A stretch of DNA of 64,000 nucleotides from JANQPX01 sp039197065 (lineage in GTDB: Bacteria > Pseudomonadota > Alphaproteobacteria > Geminicoccales > Geminicoccaceae): the NCBI GenBank assembly GCA_039197065.1, contig JBCCUL010000011.1, positions 135,026-199,025 of the forward strand, read 5' to 3'. The position numbers were made by a program, and so were the translations under genes. The notes under the pieces are model-generated. The model made no database searches. It saw only the letters and a list, made by a program, of their open reading frames with translations, and was not told the origin of the DNA. Below are positions 1-8,994 of this stretch, in pieces. Positions within the stretch are counted from its first letter, which is position 1; the number at the start of each line of letters is the position of its first letter.

Positions 1-682
1 CGAGCGCGGTGCTGAAGATGGCGACCCCGATGAGCGATGCCCAGGTGGCGGCGCCCGGCATGTCGAGCTCGAAGGGGCGATCGATCAGGAGGACGATTGG
101 GATCAGGAGGAGTGTGCTGCAGGTGACCTGACCGGCCGCGAAGATGATAGGAGAAAGGCCCTTGAAACGTCGGCCATAGAGGCTTGCAAAGCTGTAGGTC
201 AGTGCAGCGGTGAGAATGGCGAGCTGGGCGAGAGCTTCGGCGCCGATGCCGGCGAGCGCCGCCGGCCCGATCATCAGGACGGCGCCGGCAAAGCCGACGA
301 TGACGCCGAGGGCGCGGTTGGTTGTGAGCTTTTCGTCTGCGGTCAGGATGTGGGCAACAATGACGGCGAAGAGCGGGGTTGTAGCGTTCAGGATCGATGC
401 AAGTCCGGAGGTGATCTCCATCTGGCCCCAGGTGATGAGGCTGAAGGGGATAAAGTTGTTGAGCGTGCCCATGACCATAAAGGCGCCCCAGACCCCGATG
501 TCCGACGGCATGCTGTGGCCTGTCGCGAGGATGACAATGTGCAGCGCGAGAGCAGCAATGCCGACCCGGCCGAGAACAATGGTTAAGGGCGGCAGTTCGC
601 GAAGCGCGATTTCCGCGAAGAAGAATGAACCGCCCCAGAGAATGGAAAGCAGGATCAGGAGAAACCAGGCCTTGGCGCTCAT
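1..682 (-). CDS. EamA/DMT-family transporter (3' end cut off by window edge)
   Basis: Reading the minus strand from an ATG at 682 gives an open frame to the left edge, starting MSAKAWFLLI and rich in hydrophobic helices. Segments such as LWGGSFFFAEIALRELPP near the start and WASLIGVAIFSTAL near the edge are typical of the ten-helix drug/metabolite transporter (EamA) family. About 227 residues are visible of a usual 290-300, so roughly the last two helices lie outside the window. It is an inner-membrane permease; the substrate cannot be inferred. The gene stands alone: the next gene upstream ends 260 bp away, and that gap (683-942) shows no gene. Confidence 0.8.
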   Translation of the reverse strand, partial: MSAKAWFLLILLSILWGGSFFFAEIALRELPPLTIVLGRVGIAALALHIVILATGHSMPSDIGVWGAFMVMGTLNNFIPFSLITWGQMEITSGLASILNATTPLFAVIVAHILTADEKLTTNRALGVIVGFAGAVLMIGPAALAGIGAEALAQLAILTAALTYSFASLYGRRFKGLSPIIFAAGQVTCSTLLLIPIVLLIDRPFELDMPGAATWASLIGVAIFSTAL

Positions 683-942
683 GGGCAGTTGGCAGGCGAC
701 ATCGGATCATCCTTCGTCCGGTTTGTTTCGTGGTAGCGTTGCCCATCCCGCTTTGTCGAGCCACCCGTTTCTTGCTTAAGGCGCCCTTTACGGACGTCCA
801 TCTGACGGCATCAGGTGACGATGCTTGCCGGGCCAGCGCTGATGGAAAGATGCAGGTTGATGTGGACGGATCCGAGCGCTTGTCAGAGATGCAGACCGCA
901 GGAACAAGACCCGGCTTTTCGCTCACCCACCGAGTTGGACCG

Positions 943-1986
943 CTAAGGTCGGCTATAGAGATTGACGCCAGAAGCCTCTGTATGTCGGACAAGCCGGCCT
1001 TTGAAGACGAGATGGTTGAGGTGAGCTAGAGCCTCTCCGAGAGCAAAGCCAAGCTGGTGGGCGTCCAGTTCGCGCTCGAACAAGGCAGGCATGATGTTGA
1101 CAGCGCTTCGGCCTGTGCCGGCGGCTTCAACAGCGCGGTCCAGCCGATCCAAGTGATGATCGATCAGTTGATCGATCCGGCCATGCAGACCATGGAACGG
1201 CTGGCCGTGGGATGGCAGGACAAGTGTCGTTTCAGGCAATGCGCGAAAGGTCTCCAGGCTTTGCAGATATTCATTCAACGGGTCGGCATCCGCTTCGGCC
1301 GGCCAGACGCTGATATTGGGTGAGATCTTCTGCAAGACTTGATCAGCCGCGATCAGGATTTCCCGCGCAGCGTTGAAGAGGCACATCATCTCTGGCGCGT
1401 GTCCCCGGCCGATCATGACCCGCCAAGCCTCGCCATCGATCAAAATGTCGTCGCCTTCATGAACGCGATGATAGGATGCTGGCGGCGCACCCGCACGGGT
1501 GCGATAGAGATTGCCCCGTTGAGCGCGCTTGTCGATCCTCTTCGGATCAAGTCCGGCGGCATGGTCGAAGCGCCGTCCAGCATCGACGAAGTCATCGCTC
1601 ACGTCATGGAACAGCGCCCGTGCGGTCAGCCACTCCGTCCGGGTCGTCCAGAACTCAGCACCTGTTCGAGCGCAAAGCCAACCGGCCAGCCCCATGTGAT
1701 CGGGATGGAAATGGGTCGCGATCAGACGTTTAAGCGGTAGATCGGCGAGGATCGCATTCAACCTCTCCTCCCAATAGGTCCTGGTCGGACCATCATCGAT
1801 GCCTGTATCGATCAAGGTCCAGCCATCGCCGTCGCGCAGGAGCCAGATATTCACGTGATCAAGGGCGAATGGCAGAGGCAGACGCATGCCGTTCAAGCCG
1901 CTCGACATCGTCACCATCGGCCCGAGCGCGTCGAGGTGAAGATCGGGAATGGTGGCAATTGACGCCGATATACTCTTATCGCTCAC
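943..1986 (-). CDS. MBL-fold metallo-hydrolase
   Basis: A 347-aa protein with the metallo-beta-lactamase motif HFHPDHMG at residues 92-99, giving metal ligands His92, His94, Asp96 and His97. An upstream strand LIDTGID and a C-terminal LPSHGQPF histidine fit the glyoxalase II-like branch. No signal peptide is seen, so it is probably a cytoplasmic hydrolase of thioesters or lactones. The large middle insertion (about residues 105-190) and the C-terminal helical part are common in MBL-fold hydrolases of this size. It stands alone, with 527 bp of non-coding DNA upstream. The exact substrate is unknown. Confidence 0.85.
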   Translation of the reverse strand: MSDKSISASIATIPDLHLDALGPMVTMSSGLNGMRLPLPFALDHVNIWLLRDGDGWTLIDTGIDDGPTRTYWEERLNAILADLPLKRLIATHFHPDHMGLAGWLCARTGAEFWTTRTEWLTARALFHDVSDDFVDAGRRFDHAAGLDPKRIDKRAQRGNLYRTRAGAPPASYHRVHEGDDILIDGEAWRVMIGRGHAPEMMCLFNAAREILIAADQVLQKISPNISVWPAEADADPLNEYLQSLETFRALPETTLVLPSHGQPFHGLHGRIDQLIDHHLDRLDRAVEAAGTGRSAVNIMPALFERELDAHQLGFALGEALAHLNHLVFKGRLVRHTEASGVNLYSRP

Positions 1987-2513
1987 GTGATCGTCTCCTG
2001 ACGCGGGGCTTCGAATAAAATCGTCTGCTTCGGATTCATGCTACACAGAAGTGTATCAACTCGGCAGTCGAGATATTCGCAAGGGTCAAGCCGCCCATGC
2101 CCTGATCAATGAGGAACCCTCTGATCACGCCGAACAACGAAAACGCTTCCTACCTCAATCGCGACCCTGCCTCGTTCCCTATGCGCCAGCTTAGCGAGCA
2201 TTCGGGCGACGGTGCATCCATAGCACGGCGTCTCATTTCTGTTCGGAGACGATGGACAGTCAATTTTTGTCTCGAAAAATGAATATTTCGAACTACCGCC
2301 ATATCGATAGCAATATTTCATTCCTCTGTCGAAAACCAGCAATGTCGGTTGTTTCATCTATTTCGAGGTTTGGCCACTGATTGCAGAAAGCCGTTCAACG
2401 TCGCTGAACTGCGTAATATCGACCTGACAATGACTTGACGCTCCCGGTTTGATCAGGCTAGGGAGCCTTGGACATGAAGCAACGAAATATGTGGCGAGGA
2501 ATATCCTCTTCCC
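1987..2513. other. Intergenic region, no supported gene
   Basis: About 530 bp between divergent genes. It is less GC-rich than its flanks, especially 2250-2350. An 83-codon frame on the minus strand (2106-2357) has an unusual composition with clustered cysteines and no recognisable fold, so I do not call it. The segment just before 2514 probably holds the promoter of the HugZ-like gene, but no convincing -35/-10 pair could be assigned. Confidence 0.4.
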
Positions 2514-3236
2514 ATGACCGACGATGATCGTTCGCGCATTGATGCTGCAGCCCGCCATCTCATACGCGCCGCCGCTGTTGGCAGCCTTGCGACCGTCATG
2601 CGTGAAAGCGATGGCGCCCCCTACGCCTCCCTGGTCGCGGTTGCCACTGATCATGATGGTGCGCCGATCCTTCTGCTTTCCGATCTGGCCGATCACAGCA
2701 AGAACCTGAAGAGAGATGAGAGAGTCTCGCTTCTTCTGTCCGGCAGTGGAGCGCATGAGGACCCGCTTGCAGGCGAGCGGCTTTCGCTCATGGGCAGACT
2801 GGCTCGCTCCGACAAGCAGACGCTTCGGGAACGCTATCTATCCCGTCATCCTCGAGCCGCGGGCTACGCCAGTTTTGCGGATTTCGCTTTTTACCACATG
2901 TCGGTCGATCGAGCTCATTTGATCGCCGGCTTTGGCAGGATCCACTGGATCGAGGAGGAAAAGCTCCGTATCGAGCCCTCTGAACAGCTTGTCGCTGCAG
3001 AGACGGATATCGTCGCACATATGAACGACGATCATGCCGATGCCGTGCAGCTCTATGCGACGAAACTTCTTGGCTGTGGTGATGGTGATTGGCGCCTGAC
3101 TGGCGTTGATGGTGAAGGCGCCGATCTCAGGCTTCGGGACCAGGTCGCACGGTTGTCTTTTGACCGCCAGGTGCAGAACAGCACCGATGTACGTAAGGAA
3201 TTTATAAGGTTGGTTAATAAAGCAAGAAGTACTTGA
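2514..3236 (+). CDS. HugZ-like pyridoxamine 5'-phosphate oxidase-fold protein with DUF2470 domain
   Basis: A 240-aa protein with two parts. Residues 1-150 are a split-barrel FMN/heme-binding domain of the pyridoxamine-phosphate oxidase class; AAVGSLATV and SLLLSGSG are typical strands. Residues 160-238 are a DUF2470 domain with the motif HMNDDHADAVQLYA. This arrangement matches the HugZ heme-utilisation family, whose members bind or degrade heme, but many homologues have no demonstrated heme oxygenase activity. GAGGA lies about 12 bases before the ATG. No heme transporter genes are adjacent, so a role in iron acquisition is inferred from family membership only. Confidence 0.8.
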   Translation: MTDDDRSRIDAAARHLIRAAAVGSLATVMRESDGAPYASLVAVATDHDGAPILLLSDLADHSKNLKRDERVSLLLSGSGAHEDPLAGERLSLMGRLARSDKQTLRERYLSRHPRAAGYASFADFAFYHMSVDRAHLIAGFGRIHWIEEEKLRIEPSEQLVAAETDIVAHMNDDHADAVQLYATKLLGCGDGDWRLTGVDGEGADLRLRDQVARLSFDRQVQNSTDVRKEFIRLVNKARST

Positions 3237-3365
3237 AGTCAAAATGGCACATAAATTAGATTTTTCCCATGAAGAATGACTAAGGAAGAATCAAACCAAC
3301 CGACTCTCTTCTTAAGATCAACAACCAAATGCCAACAAACGACTAACAACAAGGACACGAAAACT

Positions 3366-4985
3366 GTGGATAAAATGACGCAGCAGATCGGACCGGTTAT
3401 CAGTAAGAATGGACTGTCCCCACTTGGACTCAGCGCACCTAGCCTGATCCAGTGGAACCTGTTACCTTCAGCCTTGATCCAGCAAGCCGTAAAGCGTGGC
3501 GAAGGCGCTTTGGTTACCGGCGGCGCCTTCAACGCCACGACAGGGCGCCATACAGGTCGCTCGCCGAACGACAAGTTCTTCGTTAACCATGCGAGCCTGA
3601 AAGACGGCATCGATTGGGGCAAGTTCAATCAGCCGATCAGCGTCGAGGCTGCCGATCGCATCTGGAAAAAGGCGCGAGCCCACGTCGCAGGTCGCGATCT
3701 GTTCGTTCAGGACCTCCTCGCAGGCGCCGATCCAGCCTATCAGCTGAAGGTGCGTGTGATCACCGAGCAGGCTTGGCACAATCTTTTCGCGCAGAACATG
3801 TTCCGCGTGCCAAGTGCAGAGGAGCGCGTCGACTTCGATCCCGACTACACCGTGCTGCAGGTTCCCTCTCTCAAAGCCGACCCCGCTACGGACGATACCA
3901 ATTCCGAGACGGCCATCCTCGTCGATCTCGAAAGGAAAACCGTCCTGGTCTGCGGCTCCAGCTATGCCGGCGAGATCAAGAAGTCGATCTTCGGCATATT
4001 GAATTATCTTCTACCCGACATGGGCGTGATGCCGATGCATTGCTCCGCCAATGTCGGCTCTTCCGGCGACACCGCCATCTTCTTCGGGCTTTCTGGTACG
4101 GGCAAGACCACACTCTCGGCCGACAGCACGCGCACGCTGCTCGGCGACGACGAGCATGGTTGGGGGCCGAACGGCGTCTTCAACTTTGAAGGCGGCTGCT
4201 ATGCCAAGGTCATCAAACTCCGAGAGGAGACTGAGCCCGAGATCTACGGCGCCGTCCATCGGTTCGGCACCATTCTCGAAAACGTCGTCGTCGATCCTCT
4301 GACCGGCGCCTGCGATTTCGACGATGGGAGCCTGACCGAGAACACCCGCGCCTGCTATCCGCTCGATTTCATCCCCAATGCCAGCGCTACCGGCATCACC
4401 GGCCATCCGAAGAACATCGTCATGCTCACGGCCGATGCCTTCGGCGTTCTGCCGCCGATCAGCCGACTGACCCCGGAGCAGGCGATGTATCATTTCCTGT
4501 CCGGCTACACGGCCAAGGTGGCTGGCACGGAAAAGGGCTTGGCCGAGCCGCAGGCAACCTTCTCGACATGTTTCGGCGCCCCCTTCATGCCGCGTCATCC
4601 CTCAGTCTACGCCGAGATGTTGGGCGACCTGATGCGCAAACATGACGTCACCTGCTGGCTGGTCAATACCGGCTGGACCGGGGGCGCCTACGGTGTTGGC
4701 GAACGGATGAAGCTCGGCTACACCCGCGCCATGGTTCAAGCTGCCCTGGACGGCAAACTCGCGGAAGTCGCCGCGCGACCCCATCCGGATTTTGGCCTCC
4801 TCATGCCTGAGGCCTGTCCGGAGGTCCCCTGCAGCGTGCTCAGCCCCAGGGGCGCATGGTCCGACGGCAGCGCTTACGACCAGATGGCTCGTGATGTCGC
4901 TGGCCGTTTCGCCGACAACTTCACGCAGTTCGAGCCTTATGTCAGTGACGCCGTCAAGTCCGCGTCTATCCGGCCACGGATCTGA
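3366..4985 (+). CDS. pckA: Phosphoenolpyruvate carboxykinase (ATP)
   Basis: Converts oxaloacetate and ATP to PEP, CO2 and ADP, the first committed step of gluconeogenesis, in the cytosol. The P-loop GLSGTGKTTLS and the following LLGDDEHGWG and NFEGGCYAK motifs are those of ATP-dependent PEPCK, as is GRHTGRSPNDKF near the N terminus. I place the start at GTG 3366 because AAGGA sits ten bases upstream. ATG 3375, giving 536 aa as I recall for rhizobial PckA, is an equally reasonable choice but has only a weak GGA before it. The open frame extends to 3276, but that part encodes a low-complexity, Asn/Gln/Thr-rich run and looks like untranslated leader. A strong terminator follows at 5133. Confidence 0.95.
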   Translation: MDKMTQQIGPVISKNGLSPLGLSAPSLIQWNLLPSALIQQAVKRGEGALVTGGAFNATTGRHTGRSPNDKFFVNHASLKDGIDWGKFNQPISVEAADRIWKKARAHVAGRDLFVQDLLAGADPAYQLKVRVITEQAWHNLFAQNMFRVPSAEERVDFDPDYTVLQVPSLKADPATDDTNSETAILVDLERKTVLVCGSSYAGEIKKSIFGILNYLLPDMGVMPMHCSANVGSSGDTAIFFGLSGTGKTTLSADSTRTLLGDDEHGWGPNGVFNFEGGCYAKVIKLREETEPEIYGAVHRFGTILENVVVDPLTGACDFDDGSLTENTRACYPLDFIPNASATGITGHPKNIVMLTADAFGVLPPISRLTPEQAMYHFLSGYTAKVAGTEKGLAEPQATFSTCFGAPFMPRHPSVYAEMLGDLMRKHDVTCWLVNTGWTGGAYGVGERMKLGYTRAMVQAALDGKLAEVAARPHPDFGLLMPEACPEVPCSVLSPRGAWSDGSAYDQMARDVAGRFADNFTQFEPYVSDAVKSASIRPRI

Positions 4986-5289
4986 TCGATCGCTGAACGG
5001 TAAATTGCGCGATCTGGCACGGACCTTGCTTCGATAACCACGTCGGTCGCTTATTGCGGGTGAGGCTGCATCCCCTGGAGCCCGCGGCATCGATCGGCTG
5101 GTCTCCCCATAGTGGACCGTCCTTGTGAATTAGGCCCCGCCGAACTCGGCGGGGCCGCTTTTCATCGTTGAGCTGCTAGAGATCAAGTCGCCAAGAGCAC
5201 AAAACACGGCGTTCCATCAACTTTCCAAGACCGCCGATGCCCTGACCGGCCGTTGGCCATTCTTTGTGCAGGATGTGCTTTGCAGTTGA
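4986..5289. other. Intergenic region between pckA and the DUF3179 gene
   Basis: About 300 bp between convergent genes. It contains the pckA terminator at 5133-5162. Nothing else was recognised. Confidence 0.5.
5133..5162 (+). terminator. Intrinsic terminator after pckA
   Basis: A perfect ten-base-pair stem GGCCCCGCCG / CGGCGGGGCC encloses the loop AACT and is followed by GCTTTT. It lies about 150 bp after the pckA stop and fits a rho-independent terminator. The convergent gene ends at 5290, so it may serve both directions, though the T-run is on the plus strand. Confidence 0.85.
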
Positions 5290-6642
5290 TCAGTTCTCGG
5301 CAAGCGGGCCGCCGGCGATGAATCCCTGCCAGGCGAACCAATAAGCGATGTGACCTGGAAGCCGCTCCATAACCTGACCGTCATCGGCGATCAGTCCCTC
5401 CTCTCGAACCTTCATCGGCAGATCGCCCGCCAGAATCATGTCGGGATCGTCGGTCGCCTTGACCACAACATCATCCCTGAGATAGGCGCGCACCGTGCGC
5501 GTCTCGACATCACCGATCAGAACGACCCGAAGATCACCGATGCGGTCGTTGATAACCCGCTTATCCGCAAAGTCTGCAAGCGGCCAGGCCTTGGCGAGAC
5601 CATCGACACGCACGGCATAAACATAGTCCTTCGGTTCGAGACGTTCGTCCTCCACCAGGGCCGGGAACATGAGATTGGATGAAGCAAAGTAGCTCCCATA
5701 GGGACTCCCGGGCGTGTAGTCCCTGTCATAGCCTGTCTCGAGAGAAAGAACTTTGGTTTCAGGATGTTGATCCAACCAACGGGACCAGCTGGTGATCGCC
5801 ACCGGCAGCACGTCGAGCTCGATGTCCGATCCTGTCAGAGGACCGACCACGGGACGTCCGGTAAACTGATTCCAAAGGCTCTTCGTCTCCTGGTCATACA
5901 TCAGCTTGTTGGACCGATAGAGAAAACCTGACGAGCCGAAGACGAACGGTTCGTCTCTGCCTTCAAGGTCGGTCTTATAGAGGATGCCCGAACCGCAAAG
6001 CGTGCAGTAGGCAAGGCTGACGGGCTGGCCGCCGACGACGTCATTGAACATCTCATGCCAGTCGAGGATGCGGAGCGGATAGGCGCGCGCATCGCCGTTG
6101 ATGGCCACCCCGAAGACCAGTTCATCATCGATCAGATAAGTCGCCTCGTTCGCAGGGATGTGCTTGGGATTGGTTAGTGCGGGGATGCCATCCTTGACCA
6201 CGCCGCCCCATACGATCTCCTCAAGACGGATTTCGTGATCGACGCCAACGTGGAGGAACGCGCGAAAGTTTGGATCGATCGCCGCCATCATGTCGGCCTT
6301 GAAGATATCGAAGCCGGCAAAGGGTTCGATTTCCGGATGGGCCTGCTGCCAGAGCATCCATTCACGCCAGCTCTTGCCTTGTGTCTCACCCGTGAGTGCT
6401 GCGAGGGCGTCGTCGAACCTGCTGTCGTTGCGGATGAAGCGCATCACCTGAATGAAGGCGGCGGCGACGTCGGGCTTTCCCCTCTCGATCAGACGATCGA
6501 TCGCTTCGCCACGAACCGCAAGATCATCTGCGAACAGACGCGGGATGACGTCCAGAACATCGTCTGTCTCGGTCGTCTGAGCCGAAAGTGTCTGGCTTCC
6601 GATGAACAGAGCCAGCGCGAACATCATAAGAAGGGATTTCAT
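5290..6642 (-). CDS. Exported DUF3179 domain-containing protein
   Basis: About 450 aa. The start at 6642 gives a clean signal peptide (MKSLLMMFALALFIGSQTLSAQ region), with AAAGA seven bases upstream; in-frame ATGs at 6663 and 6681 would extend it by 7 or 13 residues. The body carries DUF3179 hallmarks: YLIDDELVFGVAINGDARAYPL, a cysteine pair in AYCTLCGSG, and a C-terminal repeat of the same fold containing KDYVYAVRVDGLAKAWPL. Family members are periplasmic or surface proteins without a demonstrated reaction. The adjacent TlpA-like gene upstream on the same strand ends 52 bp before this start, so thiol maintenance of the CxxC in AYCTLCGSG is a plausible partnership, but this is inference. Confidence 0.85.
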   Translation of the reverse strand: MKSLLMMFALALFIGSQTLSAQTTETDDVLDVIPRLFADDLAVRGEAIDRLIERGKPDVAAAFIQVMRFIRNDSRFDDALAALTGETQGKSWREWMLWQQAHPEIEPFAGFDIFKADMMAAIDPNFRAFLHVGVDHEIRLEEIVWGGVVKDGIPALTNPKHIPANEATYLIDDELVFGVAINGDARAYPLRILDWHEMFNDVVGGQPVSLAYCTLCGSGILYKTDLEGRDEPFVFGSSGFLYRSNKLMYDQETKSLWNQFTGRPVVGPLTGSDIELDVLPVAITSWSRWLDQHPETKVLSLETGYDRDYTPGSPYGSYFASSNLMFPALVEDERLEPKDYVYAVRVDGLAKAWPLADFADKRVINDRIGDLRVVLIGDVETRTVRAYLRDDVVVKATDDPDMILAGDLPMKVREEGLIADDGQVMERLPGHIAYWFAWQGFIAGGPLAEN

Positions 6643-6694
6643 CAAGACATCTTTCTTGATCATGGGCGGGGCGCCGGCCATCCGACCATGAGAT

Positions 6695-7231
6695 TTAGAG
6701 CAGAGGCTCGATCACGCTTCGAAGCTCTTCTTCGGTAAGGTGGGTTTTCTCCGCATCCCATTCATGGCGAAAGACGAAAGCGGGCGCGCCATCGCGATCG
6801 AAGACGAACATGGTGGGAATCCGATCGAGATTGCCGAAGATGCGACGGGTCTCGGCATCGCCCTTGAGGATGGGAAACCGGGGATCGACATCGTCGAGAA
6901 AGGCTTCAAGCTTCGCCGGCGTCGAGAGGCCGTCGAAGGTCTCGAACACATTGACCGCGATTACTTGGAAGCCTTGGTCGCCATAGGCTTTCTGAATGGT
7001 GTTGAGGTGCGGGAATTCATATTTGCAAGGCGGACACCAGCTCGCAAAGAAGGCGACCAGCACGACGTCGCGGTGAAGCGCGCCTTCGGAAACGGCATCA
7101 CCGCGAATGATCGGCAGCTTGCCGAGTATGTCTCCAAGCCCGTCACCATTCGCGGCCTCTGCTTTGCCAAGAGCCCCAAGCGAAACGCTCAGCGTGAGCA
7201 GCACTGCCATGACGATTTGCATCGATTTCAT
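6695..7231 (-). CDS. TlpA-family periplasmic thiol-disulfide oxidoreductase
   Basis: About 179 aa with an N-terminal signal peptide ending near AEA (residues 24-26) and a thioredoxin-fold active site WCPPC with cysteines 66 and 69. A cis-proline segment RIPTMFVFD follows, as in TlpA/ResA reductases. The frame opens at a GTG (7246), but ATG 7231 or 7222 places the signal peptide correctly. It is probably periplasmic, reducing disulfides on exported proteins. It is co-oriented with the DUF3179 gene downstream, and the two probably form an operon. Cytochrome c maturation genes, frequent TlpA partners, are not nearby. Confidence 0.87.
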   Translation of the reverse strand: MKSMQIVMAVLLTLSVSLGALGKAEAANGDGLGDILGKLPIIRGDAVSEGALHRDVVLVAFFASWCPPCKYEFPHLNTIQKAYGDQGFQVIAVNVFETFDGLSTPAKLEAFLDDVDPRFPILKGDAETRRIFGNLDRIPTMFVFDRDGAPAFVFRHEWDAEKTHLTEEELRSVIEPLL

Positions 7232-7354
7232 GCCACCATCAAACACCGATAAGAGCTCACCGCCAAATCACAGATCGGCGACACCGTCGCGATCAAGCGG
7301 ATTTTCGCCGCATTCGATGCTTGCGCGCGCATCCAGTCCGACTAAAACCACGGA

Positions 7355-7897
7355 ATGTCCCTGGCAAACGACCATTTCGTCCCCCTGCCCCGCCTGACGC
7401 TCGTTTTGGGCGGCGCCCGCTCGGGCAAGAGCCGTCATGCCGAGTGTCTGGTGGAGGCCAGCGGTTTGGCCCCCATCTACATCGCCACCGCCGAAGCTCT
7501 CGATGGTGAGATGACAGCGCGCATCGAAAAGCACCAGACGCGCCGCGGCAACCACTGGCAAACCATAGAAGAGCCGCTTCGCCTCACCGAGACTCTGCGC
7601 AGCGTCAGCGCCGAGGGCCGCGCCCTCATGGTGGATTGCCTGACGCTCTGGCTGACCAATCTGATGGTCCACGACCATGACATTGAGGTCGAGGTCGAGG
7701 GATTGATCGGCGCCCTGGATCATCTCACAGGCGCTACCGTCTTCGTCAGCAATGAGGTTGGTCAAGGCGTGATGCCGACCAATGCGATGGCGCGCGCATT
7801 CATCGATCATGCCGGTTTTTTGCATCAGCGCCTGGCGGCGAAAGCTGACCAGGTTCTCCTGATGACCGCAGGTCTGCCGCAGCAACTGAAACCCTGA
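7355..7897 (+). CDS. cobU: Adenosylcobinamide kinase / adenosylcobinamide-phosphate guanylyltransferase
   Basis: A 180-aa CobU/CobP enzyme that phosphorylates adenosylcobinamide and then attaches GMP, activating the corrin for nucleotide-loop assembly. The P-loop GGARSGKS is near residues 18-25, and VSNEVGQGVMPTNAMARAF carries the conserved NEVG signature. It opens the cobalamin cluster. Only 108 bp separate it from the divergent TlpA gene, so its promoter must be there. I looked for the conserved core of an adenosylcobalamin riboswitch in that gap and did not find it. cobW follows 16 bp after the stop. Confidence 0.93.
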   Translation: MSLANDHFVPLPRLTLVLGGARSGKSRHAECLVEASGLAPIYIATAEALDGEMTARIEKHQTRRGNHWQTIEEPLRLTETLRSVSAEGRALMVDCLTLWLTNLMVHDHDIEVEVEGLIGALDHLTGATVFVSNEVGQGVMPTNAMARAFIDHAGFLHQRLAAKADQVLLMTAGLPQQLKP

Positions 7898-7913
7898 AAG
7901 CAGGAGAACATCC

Positions 7914-8972
7914 TTGTCCTTTCGTTCCGCGCAGAAGATTCCCAAGACGGTGTTCACCGGCTTCCTGGGGGCTGGCAAAACCAGCCTCGTGCAAAACCTG
8001 CTGCGCCAGGCGGCGGGCCGGCGCATTGCGCTGATCGTGAACGAATTTGGCGACATCGGGGTCGATCGGGAGTTGCTGCTCGGCTGCGGCGATGACGCCT
8101 GCTCGGATGAGGACATCGTCGAGCTTGCCAATGGATGCATCTGCTGCACGGTCGCCGACGACTTCGTGCCGACGATGGAGGCGTTGCTGGCGCGAGATCC
8201 GCTCCCCGATCATATCGTGATCGAGACATCCGGGCTTGCGCTGCCGAAGCCGCTGATCAAGGCGTTCAATTGGCCTGAGATCAAGAACCGGGTCACGGTG
8301 GATGGCGTGGTCGCCGTCGTGGATGCCGCGGCGGTGCGCGATGGGCTGTTCGCCTCGAACCCGGCGGCGGTCGATGCGCAGCGCGCGGCCGACGAGCAGC
8401 TGGATCATGAAAGTCCGCTCGAGGAATTGTTTGAAGAACAGCTTGGCACCGCCGATCTGGTGATCGCCAACAAGGCGGATCTCGTCGCCGACGATGACTG
8501 GGCGATCATCGAAACGCGCATCGGAGAAGAGCTTCGTCCGGGCGTTCAGATCGTCCGTTCAGCGTCGGCGACCGTGCCGATCGATGTGCTGATCGGGCAG
8601 GAGGCCGCGGCTGAAGATGATCTGGATAGCCGGCATTCCCATCATGACGACGGTGAGGACCATGAGCATGACGACTTCATGAGCTTTCACGTCGACATTC
8701 CGGCTCAGAATGATCCAGAGGCTTTCGTCGCGCATCTGCAGCAGGTCGTCATCGAGCAACGCGTGCTCCGGGTGAAGGGATTCATCGAGGTGGCGGGCAA
8801 GCCGATGCGGCTTGCGATCCAGGGTGTGGGCGATCGGCTGCAGCACTATTTCGATCGCCCCTGGAAATCGGACGAGCCGAAGGCCGGCAAGCTGGTGGTG
8901 ATCGGCGAGCATGATCTCGATCAGGCATCGATCACCCAAGCGCTGACGCATTCGGCATCGCTCGCAGCTTAG
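7914..8972 (+). CDS. cobW: CobW-family cobalamin biosynthesis GTPase / metallochaperone
   Basis: A 352-aa G3E-family GTPase with Walker A GFLGAGKT (residues 16-23), the metal-binding motif NGCICC, and the guanine-specificity motif NKAD. The segment around residues 240-257 is rich in His, Asp and Glu (for example HSHHDD, DHEHDD) and could bind metal. The C-terminal CobW_C domain follows. The start is TTG at 7914, supported by AGGAG seven bases upstream; no better ATG exists. It sits directly before cobN, consistent with delivering cobalt to the chelatase. Confidence 0.93.
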   Translation: MSFRSAQKIPKTVFTGFLGAGKTSLVQNLLRQAAGRRIALIVNEFGDIGVDRELLLGCGDDACSDEDIVELANGCICCTVADDFVPTMEALLARDPLPDHIVIETSGLALPKPLIKAFNWPEIKNRVTVDGVVAVVDAAAVRDGLFASNPAAVDAQRAADEQLDHESPLEELFEEQLGTADLVIANKADLVADDDWAIIETRIGEELRPGVQIVRSASATVPIDVLIGQEAAAEDDLDSRHSHHDDGEDHEHDDFMSFHVDIPAQNDPEAFVAHLQQVVIEQRVLRVKGFIEVAGKPMRLAIQGVGDRLQHYFDRPWKSDEPKAGKLVVIGEHDLDQASITQALTHSASLAA

Positions 8973-8994
8973 GCCAACGAAGCGGACGGTCCGC

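Noticed and set aside
210..779. 189-codon plus-strand frame rich in Met, Ala and Pro
   Set aside because: It lies opposite the DMT transporter, whose minus-strand translation gives proper membrane helices; the plus frame has no recognisable domain.
2106..2357. 83-codon minus-strand frame in the gap before the HugZ-like gene
   Set aside because: No recognisable family, poor ribosome-binding context and odd composition; the region reads better as a promoter-containing gap.
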